Source: Hymenolepis diminuta (taxonomy: Eukaryota > Platyhelminthes > Cestoda > Cyclophyllidea > Hymenolepididae). From it: DNA of 64,000 bases. The notes beneath the pieces were generated by a model. That model searched no databases, was not told where the DNA came from, and saw only the letters and a program-made list of their open reading frames with translations. Each line of letters begins with the position of its first letter. Position 1 is the first letter of the stretch. The stretch covers positions 100,412-164,411 of the forward strand of contig CAADRB010000008.1 of the NCBI GenBank assembly GCA_900708905.1, written 5' to 3'. Made by a program: the position numbers and the translations under genes. This document shows positions 51,751-62,800 of this stretch, one piece after another.

Positions 51751-52500
51751 ATGAAATGAAAAGATTCGCTGTTATAGTGTCTGTAAAAGTGAAACATGAC
51801 AACTTAGAAATCGCAAGATTTCTCAAACCCGCCAAATTTTTCGTTTGCAAAGTTAGAAAAGAGCTGAATGAAAACAATGCAGATGCATTGGCCGTCACAA
51901 GGAGAAGAAAACAGAAGCATTGTCAACGCTCTGCTGACCCACTCAGAAGACCTGAGTTTGTGAGAAGAGTGCAATGTATGACATGATCATGAAAATCCTG
52001 ACAAGTCAATGCGCGATATTTTGCCAAAGATCTTCGAATGTCTGAAGGAGCAATGAGGAATGCTGTTTCCTAAGACCTCGGATACTAATCTCACACGTTC
52101 TTAGCCGAGGTTGTCACTTTTAAAAAATTTGAAGCAGTATGAAAAAGTCAATCAAAGAAATGATAAGTGGCTATGTTGAGGCAGTCCCCACTGAAGTTTC
52201 AATTGTTATATATGCGCACGCAGTTTCCAGCAATAATGATGGTTTTCGGTTATGTTAGCAGTGAATGTTACATCATTACCCCATTTTTTTCACAGAACCA
52301 ATGCAAAATCAATGCAAATACAGATGCCTATGTGAAGACTCTTCAAACCATTGATTTAAGGCTGCCTTGGATAGACAGAATAGCCAGTGGAAAACCACTC
52401 ATATTTACCAACAAGATTCAGTTCCATGCCCTCTTCCACGTTAAACTCCTTCCAGTTGGGTTAAAGTTCGTCGCTGGATTCTGTATTCATTTATGGTAAC
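51751..52500 (+). pseudogene. degenerate mariner-family (Tc1/mariner superfamily) transposase
   Basis: Mariner transposases bind their terminal repeats through an N-terminal helix-turn-helix and cut with a DD34D triad. Here the N-terminal part (ATG at 51756, about 76 codons) shows the DNA-binding helices (HDNLEIARFLKPAKFFVCKV) and a basic linker RRRKQKH, then RRPEFVRRVQ. Past a stop and a frameshift, KSMRD and then KDLRMSEGAMRNAVS follow, with a stop at 52071 and DLGY. About 60-70 residues are then missing: sequence jumps directly to VNQRNDKWL. The third part (from about 52215) reads FPAIMMVFGYVSSE and later LPWIDRIASGKP. The segment around the first catalytic Asp is deleted. The second Asp position, in the motif normally QQDSAP, reads TNKIQF, so it is lost too. 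No later motif or terminal inverted repeat is visible. The element is dead. Confidence 0.8.
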
Positions 52501-52935
52501 CTATTCCATTTTCAGGAGAATATTCTGATGATTAGCACAAATCCACTTTGCTCCTTCTTTCATCAGAGATTTTCCATCAAGTTTGGATGAGCAGCCCTGT
52601 AAAAGCTCATACCATTGCTTCTCCTCCCCCAGTTCGCAGCATCTCACCTTTCCCTCTCCCTTGGTTCGAGACCTTCACTTACTATCCATGAAAGGAAGCA
52701 CTCCATTCACTACTTAACTGCACAGGAACATCTCACTCCACGACAACCCTCATTTCCATTCAGGTCTCCACTCTTTGACTATTGCAGGGACCAGTTCTGG
52801 ATCCCGCCTCCTTTTCTTCCCCTTCTTTCTCCTTCTTTTGTAACACTTTCGTGGACATTCTTTTCTAAATTTCCATTCCCCTCATATCTCTCTTTAAACT
52901 GGCCATTGATTCTCCTACTTACCTAACCGTCGGTT
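52501..52935. other. pyrimidine-rich region between mariner and gag remnants
   Basis: The plus strand is strongly pyrimidine-rich (a pure 33-base tract at 52807..52839). The minus strand is correspondingly purine-rich and, read after the zinc knuckle of the gag remnant, gives a Lys/Glu/Arg/Gly-rich stretch with stops. No protease or reverse transcriptase motif follows on the minus strand, so pol is missing or unrecognisable here. Confidence 0.5.
52807..52839 (-). repeat. 33-base uninterrupted purine tract (minus strand)
   Basis: The plus strand carries only C and T over 33 bases. Such a tract could serve as a polypurine tract in an LTR element, but its place right after gag rather than before a 3' LTR argues against that unless pol has been deleted. 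Confidence 0.5.
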
Positions 52936-53720
52936 TAACATTCTCAGTGATGGCTTTCTTCTTGATTTGCAGTTTCCTTCGCCACATTATTTCCTTGTGT
53001 CCTCCTTTTCCACACAAGTTGTAAATATAAGATTAGTACGAACAAGATCGGACAAAGTGCACGTTCTGGCAAAGCCACCATTCACTTAGAAGTTACAGAG
53101 AGTGGAAACATTCAGAGACAAATTTGCACTAGATACCCGATTGACATCATCGTGTTCATTAGAGTCCCGCTGATTCATGCCCCTCTAATACATCGTGTCC
53201 AAACTTAAGCATTCATTAGCAATATCCTCTAATGGGCTTCTATTACTCCTTTCGATCATTCTGTGGATTTGACAAAGGGGTGTCAGTTTGACAAAGTTCT
53301 CGAGGAACCCTCAAAACCAGTAGGCAATGGGAGAAGACTCACAGGGATCCAAAGCAGTATTGAGGTGGCAGACATAGGTCTTCCAGTCCTCACCATGCTC
53401 TTTAGTGAGAGAAATATAGTTGAGACATCTTCGCACATCAGAAGACCTTTCACCAAACAAATCGGGGGTGGGGGTGGGGTGGGGGAGGAATTGAGACTGT
53501 TTCATTGCATTTTAATTCCAACATTCCCCTTCGATAGGCAACACACGTGAACCCTTCATCTTCGCCAAGTCCCAACCTCCGTAGCAACAGCCGAACTTTT
53601 TCATCCTCTGGAACATCTGTGAGACGGTCTCAAAAACATCCTCACATTTTTCAACCAGTCAAAACATGTTGGAATTTCTTCTGGATCGTAGTGAAATTCA
53701 TTTGTCTGCACAAGTAGGTG
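52936..53720 (-). pseudogene. frameshifted Gag of a gypsy-like LTR retrotransposon
   Basis: Gag forms the particle of LTR retrotransposons. Read on the minus strand, three collinear pieces fit a gypsy-type Gag in order. (1) At about 53560-53720, after in-frame stops, DVPEDEKVRLLLRRLG and then ELKCNETVSI match the capsid-like pattern 'dExKVRLLLrrLg ... TfxETV'. (2) In another frame (53311..53505), DLFGERSSDVRRCLNYISLT followed by KEHGEDWKTYVCHLN matches 'LFGerSS ... L..tKe..ED...Y...vN'. (3) At 52982..53023, YNLCGKGGHKEIMW is a CCHC zinc knuckle (C-x2-C-x4-H-x4-C) whose first and last Cys have become Tyr and Trp. The frame change between (1) and (2) lies at the G-run at 53464. No integrase or reverse transcriptase is visible. 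The 5' end of the element would lie in or beyond the assembly gap. Confidence 0.7.
53464..53485 (+). other. potential G-quadruplex
   Basis: G5-T-G5-T-G4-T-G5: four G-runs separated by single thymines, the classic arrangement for a very stable parallel quadruplex. It lies on the strand opposite to the gag remnant, exactly where its frame breaks. Confidence 0.75.
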
Positions 53721-53985
53721 CAGATAACCAGCATGTGTTTTGGTTAAGGATTACTCATTTCTTCACTTTTCATCTTCCATGAAGTTAGAAAGTTGTTCTT
53801 GCAACATCGTAGGATTTCCCACTGCTTTTCACCAACAATGCGTTATTTTCCTGTTTTTACTTCTCAAACAAATTCATTCTTCTTTAAAGTACGTTCAAAT
53901 TCATCAACATTCGATGAAATTTTCATAACCATTCAAATTCGGCATTTCTTCTACTCTTTCATCACCAACTTTCATAATGTAAAAA

Positions 53986-54580
53986 NNNNNNNNNNNNNNN
54001 NNNNNNNNNNNNNNNNNNNNNNNNNNNNNNNNNNNNNNNNNNNNNNNNNNNNNNNNNNNNNNNNNNNNNNNNNNNNNNNNNNNNNNNNNNNNNNNNNNNN
54101 NNNNNNNNNNNNNNNNNNNNNNNNNNNNNNNNNNNNNNNNNNNNNNNNNNNNNNNNNNNNNNNNNNNNNNNNNNNNNNNNNNNNNNNNNNNNNNNNNNNN
54201 NNNNNNNNNNNNNNNNNNNNNNNNNNNNNNNNNNNNNNNNNNNNNNNNNNNNNNNNNNNNNNNNNNNNNNNNNNNNNNNNNNNNNNNNNNNNNNNNNNNN
54301 NNNNNNNNNNNNNNNNNNNNNNNNNNNNNNNNNNNNNNNNNNNNNNNNNNNNNNNNNNNNNNNNNNNNNNNNNNNNNNNNNNNNNNNNNNNNNNNNNNNN
54401 NNNNNNNNNNNNNNNNNNNNNNNNNNNNNNNNNNNNNNNNNNNNNNNNNNNNNNNNNNNNNNNNNNNNNNNNNNNNNNNNNNNNNNNNNNNNNNNNNNNN
54501 NNNNNNNNNNNNNNNNNNNNNNNNNNNNNNNNNNNNNNNNNNNNNNNNNNNNNNNNNNNNNNNNNNNNNNNNNNNNNNNN
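53986..54580. other. assembly gap (595 Ns)
   Basis: An uninterrupted run of N. It follows the gag remnant on the side where the retrotransposon's 5' LTR and start of gag would be, so an unresolved repeat is the likely cause. Reading frames that pass through it have no meaning. Confidence 0.98.
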
Positions 54581-54720
54581 AGAGCAATACACAACTTGCC
54601 TTTTTTTCACCGATTACTTTTGGAGTTCAAACTCGAAATTTGTTAAGTTTAACACAATTCATATCTGTTTATTTAAACAATTTGAAGTATAAGCCTTATT
54701 TCAGTGATGATCTGATGAGA

Positions 54721-54747
54721 GCATGAAATGCATGAAATGCATGAAAT
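54721..54747 (+). repeat. three tandem 9-bp units
   Basis: GCATGAAAT occurs three times in direct succession, followed by the partial unit GAAAT. Confidence 0.85.
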
Positions 54748-54881
54748 GAAATGTTTTCGTGGAAAATGTTTCATGATTTTACATGACTATACCATCTGAT
54801 TAACTGTATTCATTAAATCAAAAACTCCACTTCATTTAAAAACCGAAGTCGTGAATCTGTTGATATACTCGTATGTGTACT

Positions 54882-54908
54882 GGGGCCTGTGTACTGTCTC
54901 CAGGCCCC
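54882..54908. repeat. perfect GC-rich inverted repeat
   Basis: GGGGCCTG and CAGGCCCC form a perfect 8-bp stem around an 11-base loop (TGTACTGTCTC). Such a GC-rich stem is striking in this AT-rich window. It lies just before a dispersed repeat copy and may mark the end of a small mobile element. Confidence 0.7.
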
Positions 54909-54918
54909 AACATAAACT

Positions 54919-54972
54919 TATGTCCGTGATATCGAGACCCTGTTGGATGGTTGATTTAATTCGCGATCGAAT
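54919..54972 (+). repeat. dispersed repeat, GC-richer copy
   Basis: TATGTCCGTGATATCGAGAC, then CTGTTGGATGGTTGATTTAAT, then TCGCGATCGAAT. It aligns base by base with 59799..59855, with scattered differences. Confidence 0.5.
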
Positions 54973-55119
54973 CGAATCATGCCAACTCAGTATATCTGTA
55001 TTTCCCGACAGGCAAGAGCAGGTGGATTCGAGTGGTCATGAAATCTTCAACATCACATATAATTCTAGTGAGAGAAGAATATATTATCTGAATCACTGAA
55101 GTCACCAACTTCAAATTGA

Positions 55120-55320
55120 AAGAAAAAACGTGCGCACCGGATCCGGAGCTGCAAGTGTAGTTCCGATGACAGAGGCTTTATTTGTTGGGGCAGTAAGAAA
55201 TTCAAGCAGGTACTGACTTTTAGGCAGAACGGATCTTTCCTTTGGGAGCAGTCGGAAAAAGCGGAAGATGATGATGCTAAATGCGAATGGGCTTTTAAAT
55301 TGCGATGTATCATTTTGTAG
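55120..55320 (+). other. unclassified open frame of 66 codons without ATG
   Basis: The frame is open between TGA (55117..55119) and TAG (55318..55320). It starts basic (KKKRAHRIRSCKCSSDDRGF), has four cysteines in its first third, then an aromatic/basic middle (KKFKQVLTFRQNGSFLWEQ) and an acidic stretch (EKAEDDDAKCEW). It looks protein-like, but has no start, no clear splice sites and no family that I recognise. The minus strand is open over the same stretch. It could be a transposon relic, since the neighbourhood is full of repeats. Confidence 0.25.
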
Positions 55321-58300
55321 ATATTATTCACGCAATACAGAATGCTTTTGTGCTTTAAGAAGAAAAAAAACATCACATTTTACCAGAAACTCCTTCTTTT
55401 TTATTAATTAGCACTAGATCTACTTGTTGAGATTTAGATAACAATAAACGGCTGACAGCTAGCACCAGTTCTGAAGCAGAAGACGAAGAGCTGGTTTGGC
55501 CAAAATGTTTTGATCAAGCTAAAATGAGAATTCAAGCGGTTAAGTGAGATATAAGGCGATGGGAGGGCAAAGTAGGAGCAGGTGCATGACAAGAGTGTCT
55601 GCCCGTATGTGTCAGTAGAATTACAAAGACAGTTTATTTGTCACTTGGTCAAGGACACGCTCGTAGTTTGAGTGTAGATATACTTTCAGATTAAACGGGG
55701 GAGTTATGGAAAAAAGGCGAATCGTTAAACATGTCTTGATATGATGCAAAGGAGTTTGAGTCATAGGCAAGAAACTGAAGTATTTTCAAAATGGATGCGA
55801 ATTAGGAGGGTCATCTTCATGCTCTGTGAGAAGGCAATTGAAATTTTGTTTAAAACCACACCCTAAATATCAAACGAATTCTAAATATTTCTGTTTCAAC
55901 TCAGGGGCGTAATTCAGTAATTTCTGTTACATAAAGCAAGTTACAACGATCCCTCTAGATCAGATTTTGTGTACTTCAAATTATTATCATATATTCATTG
56001 TTTAAGACGCCATGATAAGGAATTTTTACAGTCCGTGACATTTCTTTCGAAATACTGCTTAGAGGGGATACAGTTGTTAAAGTCCCACAAAAGAGGCCTA
56101 TTTGATACCTTTTTAATAACCTGTGTTAAGCTACGGAACAGTATAATATGCCTTAATGAACAACATTCTGCCTTAAAATTCTGCGGATTTTGATGTCTTC
56201 TAAGTCATTTAAGCTGTTTTCAAGATTAATGAGTGTTTTGCGTTATTTCTTATGAGGTTGTACTAAAATTTCCGCAAACCATGCCTTCTCTTAGTGTGCA
56301 AAAACTTCCCTGTATAACGGAGACGTATGTCTATTTAAATAAAATTTCAATTGAATTTTGTAATTATGCACATCCTTCCAGAATTTCCTCCCCTGATCAA
56401 GATTTTGCTCTAAAATGAAGAAATTATATTCGTCGAATGTTCTTCCTCTGCAGTCTTTCGGTCAGTTATTTAAGAAATGACATTTTAAAATGTACACTGT
56501 TACGTTATGACACTTTTAATACTTTACTAATAATGAAGCTGCCTGTTGTATGAACAACCTGTAATCTTTTGAGCACTATAAAATATCGATTCTAAAATTG
56601 TGAAACCACAAATATTAGCTGCATTTATGTCAGAATAACTGGTGGTTGCCTTTATGGCTGGTTTATCATCCCATCGAAGTATGAGTCTTCTGAAAAATGT
56701 CTGCCTGGAGCTAACGTTATAAAAGTGTCATATATCCTGGATATCTGGAAATTGTCATCTAAGCTTATCTCCGACTTTATTTCCAAGAGTATTGTAAGTG
56801 CACCAGCAGTACTTAAAGTGGGCAGATTCTTAAATTTATGACTATTGTGAATATCACTCTGTCAAAGAAATCTTTTCTCCCTTCAACTTATAGAAATGAT
56901 GGTATATTTAACTAAGCAGACTGAAGTACTGGCCAGTTATTTTCAAATATATCGGACTTGAGCTAGAGATCGAATAATAAATTTTGCTTCATGTTTATGG
57001 CTGTAGAAAAGCAAAAATGATCCGGTGGCGCAATCAAATCCTTAATTTAATCAACTGATCACAAATCTCCGCATGTGGCGGACATGACCTCATCAAGGCA
57101 GTAAGCTATGTCCGCTGCGTAATATCGATCAGTCAAAGAATGTCTCCTGCTACTCAGAGTTTACGGTGTAACTCTTTTTAACTCCTCCCGCTTTATCATT
57201 CCTTCTTCTTGAGAGTTTAATTAATTCCAAAGATTGTTTACCTTTGGAAAGTAACGTTAGCGACGGGTTATAAGGAAGAAGTATGACACTTTTCAAACGA
57301 ACAATAATATGGCCTAACGTTAAAACCTCAAGTCTAGACTAAATCTTGTATTCGTACGATTCAATTCAGCTTCGACTTAATCAGGGAGAAGTACACATTT
57401 AATCTAACCGGACAAATTTTAATTGGATACTGACAAAATTTGCAATTTTTATGCATTTTTAAAACCCCAGTTGCCTATACATGATCACTAGTTAGCTTGA
57501 CATCTCTGTAGGAATATTAAATAAACCAATGCAAATTTTGATGAAGTACTGTATCAAGAAAATCACTGATATAGCTATGTGATATGTGCCTAAAGTGATA
57601 GAGATAGAGTTTGACACGTTAACTCAGATGATCGAACACTAGCTTCTGACATTCGGGTCAGTTTAAAAAAATGCACAGTCATTGTTTGAGTTAAGCATAA
57701 GGTTAATTACACTCTTTGTTGAGCTATTTCTTTGCCAGGAGCGTTGAAAGATTTGCGCTTTCTAATTCTAATTAGTTTGTCTTACAGCCCGCGGTGACCA
57801 ATCCATAAGTCAGGGCGGCCAAACTACCGATAAAATTTTACTGAAATTGGACGTCAGGGGGAGGGGCGTGCATATATTTAGCAGAGAAATCGTTAAGAAA
57901 CGGGAATATCTACGTCAGTTATCGGACCAAATTGAGGTCAGCCAATGTGTCGAAAATTAAGGACGAAATAAAATGTAAAATTGGCAGACATTAAAGGAAA
58001 GTTTATCATTTATAGTGATCGCCCTTGACTTATTAAATTGGACTAGTAGTAATAACTTATTTGCAATTTTTCAAGTAACTTGTCATAATTTTTGTTAGAA
58101 ATCCAATCTCCGAAATGCCCTGCTGTTTGAAGAATTCCGATAGCAAATTTTGTGGTCAATATATAACAAAGAAAAATTCTTTCTCGGGTTATTTTTAAAT
58201 TCTCCTTAAAGCCTTTAAACTTCGAGTTATTAAGGGACAGTAAATCTTCATATTAAAATCGCGGTTAAGAAATACTAATGATGGCTTATTTCAGTATGCT

Positions 58301-59338
58301 TATCAAGGAATAGCAAATTTCTTTGCAGAATTAGAATCGAATTTTGTCTCATAATCTGTGTAATCCCATCTCAAGCGAATTCACTGAAGTACATTAAAAC
58401 ACGATGTTGTTAATTTTGTATGAATGTGTGATGGAAAAAAGCAGTGCCGTATCAAAATTGGAAAAGGTCGGTCATGCGCAAATTCAACGATCAGCAATGG
58501 CTGTAAGCGTCCGGTCTTTTAGTTTTGAAATTTTAGAGTAGTGATTTGCCACCAGCATAACAGATCTTGAGTCGATTTGTGAAGAAAAACCATCTTGAAT
58601 CCCTTTGAATCTCGAAAATATGCTTTTGATTGCCAGAAACAATTAATGTGTGTTATTATCATAAATAAATAAATAAAAATTTTAAGGCATTTAGAGGGTA
58701 GAATGTGCAAACTGAGAGTTATTTTTCTGTATACAAATTGGTTGTATTTGGCAAGTATGTAGATTTGGTGTAAATATACAGATAAATATTGTGACGAGAT
58801 GAATTATCTTCACAATGTTACTTCGTCAATCTTATCATTTCATTTATTTTTGCAATACATTATTGCTTGTACATACGCGCGTAAATTCAGTATACTTGCT
58901 AAAGCAGTGATCGACTTGCCTTGAAATCCCATTGGTTACTCGCTTTGTACTTTGTCTGTATTCTTTAAACGAGTGAATTTCGGAATGTGTGGAAGTGTTC
59001 TTTCCCTGCATGCAAACCAAATGCTTTTATTTGTTCCTTTGTTCCTGTTATATTCTTCTAATTCTGTGTCTGAAAACATGCACTATAACATCTGATTCTA
59101 AGCTTCACATCTTTACAATTCCATTTGGCCTGTGCGCATTTACATGCCTGGGCAGACTTTATGCTGGTCATGCATGCTTTCTTCTCTTTAAAGTAAATTG
59201 AACACTTATTATTATCTACGTTAGCGCGGAAGTAAAGTCGTCAGTCACAAGATTGTAGAAAAGTTGAATAAGAAATAACAGTTATCTAGTAGGCTACGGG
59301 AGTCTGGTTGAATTATCATCCTTCTAACTTCTTTCGAT
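55321..59338. other. region without recognised gene
   Basis: Slightly GC-richer than the left half of the window. It contains short ORFs without recognisable content. Around 57780-57960 a GC-richer patch holds a near-CRE (GACGTCAG at about 57850) and TACGTCAGTTATCGG; no gene structure is visible around it. Confidence 0.45.
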
Positions 59339-59620
59339 CCTGACCACACAAGAAGCCGGAGAAGTTAGGAGAGTTTATTGGGAGAAGACCAAAGACCACG
59401 TGAGGAAGAGAGTGTGTGAGTTATAATATGTTTGGTATATTAACAAGAGGGGGGGNGGGTTATGCACAGATCATTTGGACAGAGCGTCGAAAGTCGTCCT
59501 TGGGTTCAAGACTGGTGACGCGCATGACAGCAGGGGGATCGGAGGTCATGTTGGGGTCTGAACAGGTGATTACGCTGGGTATGACATCAGGGTGTGTATG
59601 AGACCATGTGGAGGGTCTTG
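59339..59620. other. GC- and G-rich island of unknown nature
   Basis: The plus strand is unusually G-rich and contains an ambiguous base at 59456 in a G-run. Motifs of the kind ATGACAGCAGGGG, GGTCATGTTGGGGTCTGA and ATGACATCAGGGTG recur with variation, suggesting an old, diverged tandem repeat. The 61-codon frame across it crosses the ambiguous base and I do not regard it as a gene. Confidence 0.35.
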
Positions 59621-59798
59621 ACATTTAATTACAAGGGAATGACATTTGTATAATCATTGGGGTAGTAAATTCAGCAATGGTATTTATTTAAAATTTTTTA
59701 ACAATTCGATTTTCGTAAGTGGTGCATTAACTGTTTTCTCATGACTTCACTTTCTAACCATCAAAGCAAAATTTTAATCCACGGGTTGCTGCTTGAAT

Positions 59799-59855
59799 TC
59801 ATGTCCGCGATATTCAAATCTTGTTGGCCAGTTAATTTAATTGAAGATTTAATAA
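59799..59855 (+). repeat. dispersed repeat, second copy
   Basis: Aligns with 54919..54972: TTCATGTCCGCGATATTCAA, then TTGTTGGCCAGTTAATTTAA, then TTGAAGATTTAAT. The core also matches 31344..31369. Confidence 0.5.
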
Positions 59856-62800
59856 TAGTATTTGCATCTTCTTATAGCATTAGGCGGGGAGATGCGAATA
59901 GTAAATACATTTAAATAATACAGCATATTCAAGTTTAAGAGTGCTAATCTTTAAGTACGAACCTGAACAGTTTTGAAAATTGCTACCGGTTGTTAACGAA
60001 ATCTTGCAAACATCAAATAAATTATTTACTATATCCTGAAGTGAGTAAAAAAAATTCAGTATATCTTAAAATTTTGTTAGCTAGTTTAAATTGATGAATT
60101 TTAAATTTAAAATTAAGATTTTACCCTATGTTACATGATTTAATTACGGTGAAAAGAGATGACATCGCCTGCTGCATTGGCATATTTGTAATTTAAGTAA
60201 AACCGACGTGGTATACATTTAAACTGGAAAGATGGATCTATTTTTGGCAGCCTTCTCTTCATCCTTAAGCCAAAAATGAATCAGTTTTTACATTTTACCT
60301 AGAAATTAAATAAAATTTTTGTATTTCAGGATTTAAAACTTAATACAACGTTATTGATGTTCAGTTTATGTTTTTGCATTATAGAACCTTATTCACTGCT
60401 TATCAGTAAAATTTATTTTATTAATCCTTGTAATTAGAATAATATTTTCCACTCATACATACTGTAAGGCATTTTCAACCCCTATCATCGGTAGAGGTGA
60501 AGTATCGTGGAGTCCTTCTAGGAGGACAATAGAATACTGTCTCTCTTTCCATTAGCCGGTAGACATCAGACCCACGTCTTTTCATTTCATATATGCATGC
60601 GCTCGTAAGTAATCAAGTAGACACTAGTTCTTTCCAGCCCGTCACCCATGCATGTAATAACCCAAACCGATGCTATTTAATTTTGATGACTGGACAAGAT
60701 CTATTGCTTTTTATGAAGCAATCTCACTGGAAATGTCTGGGATCTTACTAACTCGAAACCATTCTGGGACCAATGGATCTCTTTGTGGGCCTAGTCCATA
60801 CATAATTGTTTGGGAATGTTAAACATCCTTTGTTACTAACACTTAATACAAACGACCAATGAGCAGTCATATCCTCCCTTTCTGCTTTTTATGGTATTCT
60901 TCTGAGTAGACCTTGCTTTCTCTCAGGTTGCTTGCGCGATAATATAATCAAACCTTCCGAACCATGACTTTACTATCTAGGTTGTTTTCGTCCTGTCCAT
61001 GTCTACGGTAGAAAGGATTTACCAAAAAATACATTTATTATTCTTGCCCCAGTAATGCAAGAAAAAAATTATCATTTTTAATTGTGCGAAGCGGCTGAAT
61101 TTGGTTAACAAAAAGTCTAATAAGTGATTTAAAAAATGCTGGAAGCAACGTTAAGGCATTAAAACAGCCCTACTTTATTGATATTCTTTGATGTCCGGGT
61201 GTAGAGTAACTACTAAATCGGTAGTCCACGTCCTAAAAATAAAATTTTACGATAAGCTCTCTAAATTTATCAACGGTCTTTAGTGATTATGACCAGTCCT
61301 TTTAATCAAGAAGGATCGGTATTCCAGCTTCAGTTCATTTGTTCTTCCAAGACTTGAGAAGACAAAATGATCTTATATGATTTTTGGACAGCTCACACTT
61401 TTGACAATGCACAAAGTAGATAGTCATAAATTTAATTTAGCGGAGCTAAGTTGTGTTCCCTCCTTCCCTCCCCCCCCTCCACTTCCCCAAAACGACGTTA
61501 CATGATAAATTAGAAAACTATGTTTGTCTTTAGTTTGCATCAAAAATTACAATTTCACTTATTTTAAGAATAGCCTCTCGTAAGAAACTAAACGTCAACA
61601 ATATGGAAAAGTAAGAAGCATTGCGTATACTAGAATGTTTGGTCTCTCCAACCAATAATATTGGATGCTAGAATGATTTTTTTCTCAATACATTGATCCG
61701 AATGTATGAGTATTTTTTTTATTAATTTACTCAGATATTCATCGATCTTGATTTATTAAAATTTTTGATGATCAACAATGCGCAAATCCTTATTTGCCGA
61801 TCTGCCAAACTGAGATTTATTTTATTAAAGTTAAAAACTGTCACAAAATTACCAACTTACACCAACTTCTTTTAATAAGAATTACCTTCAAGGTATATTT
61901 ACTTTATGCATTACGTTGAATATATTTTAAAACCGATTCCCGTTTATTCTACCGTATATAAAATTTACCGTATAAAATGTATTTCAAGTTCATGACGACG
62001 TGTAAATAGTTTCATGCTTTTTAGGAGAAGGAGGCAAACGCAGGAAAATGTCAGTGCGTCACTCAATAATTATTTATTTATTTCTCTATGTTAGCCATTT
62101 AGTAAAAATTTAAATATTTTTGCTTAAAACACATATGTTGTTTCAAGTAACTGTAGTTTTAAAAGAAGTTGACGTGATGTTCTCCCTCATTCGCATTGTT
62201 TTTAAATGAAAGCGGATAGGAGGTAGGAAAAATTGTGATTGAATTGTTTTTGGATTATAGCACACCAGGTCAAATGTGAATTCATTAAAAAATAACATTA
62301 TTTATCATCATTTTTATTTCTTGGAGAGATATTCAGCGAAGAGTACATTGAAGTGGTTCAATATGAATGAGGGGGAACAGATCAGTTAAAAGGGAAAAAA
62401 GTGGTTCCAGGAGTTGATTTTTCAACTTAAAATGTGCTTTATGTCTTTTAATGTACTTCAGTGATTCATGATTGCATTTAGAGACTCTCACTATGGTGAT
62501 CATTTAAACAATAACCGTAATATGAGTAGAGTGAAAAGAATTACTTGCCGTTAATTATGTGGAACTCAGAAAATAGCCTGAAGATAAATTTTAATGATAA
62601 TAATACCATTAGCTCCACTGATACCAAAGAATTGATATTTACTTTCAGGAAAAATAAATAATATTTTTTTTCCTAAAAGAATTATTGAATGGGAATTTAA
62701 AAATATCCGACACTCGTGTCCTTCAATTTTTAGAAACGTTCTTAACCAGGGGCACATCAACCCAAATATATAAATGAAGAATGTACCTCATTATCGTTGC

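Noticed and set aside
51665..51898. 77-codon minus-strand ORF
   Set aside because: Shadow of the N-terminal part of the mariner transposase on the plus strand.
52615..52926. 103-codon plus-strand ORF rich in Ser, Pro and Leu
   Set aside because: Produced by the pyrimidine-rich tract on the strand opposite to the gag remnant.
53793..54692. Long open frames of 200-300 codons on both strands
   Set aside because: They run through the 595-base N gap; nearly all residues are unknown, so there is no evidence for a gene.
60703..60722. Hairpin ATTGCTT ... AAGCAAT
   Set aside because: A 7-bp AT-rich stem is expected by chance many times in 64 kb.
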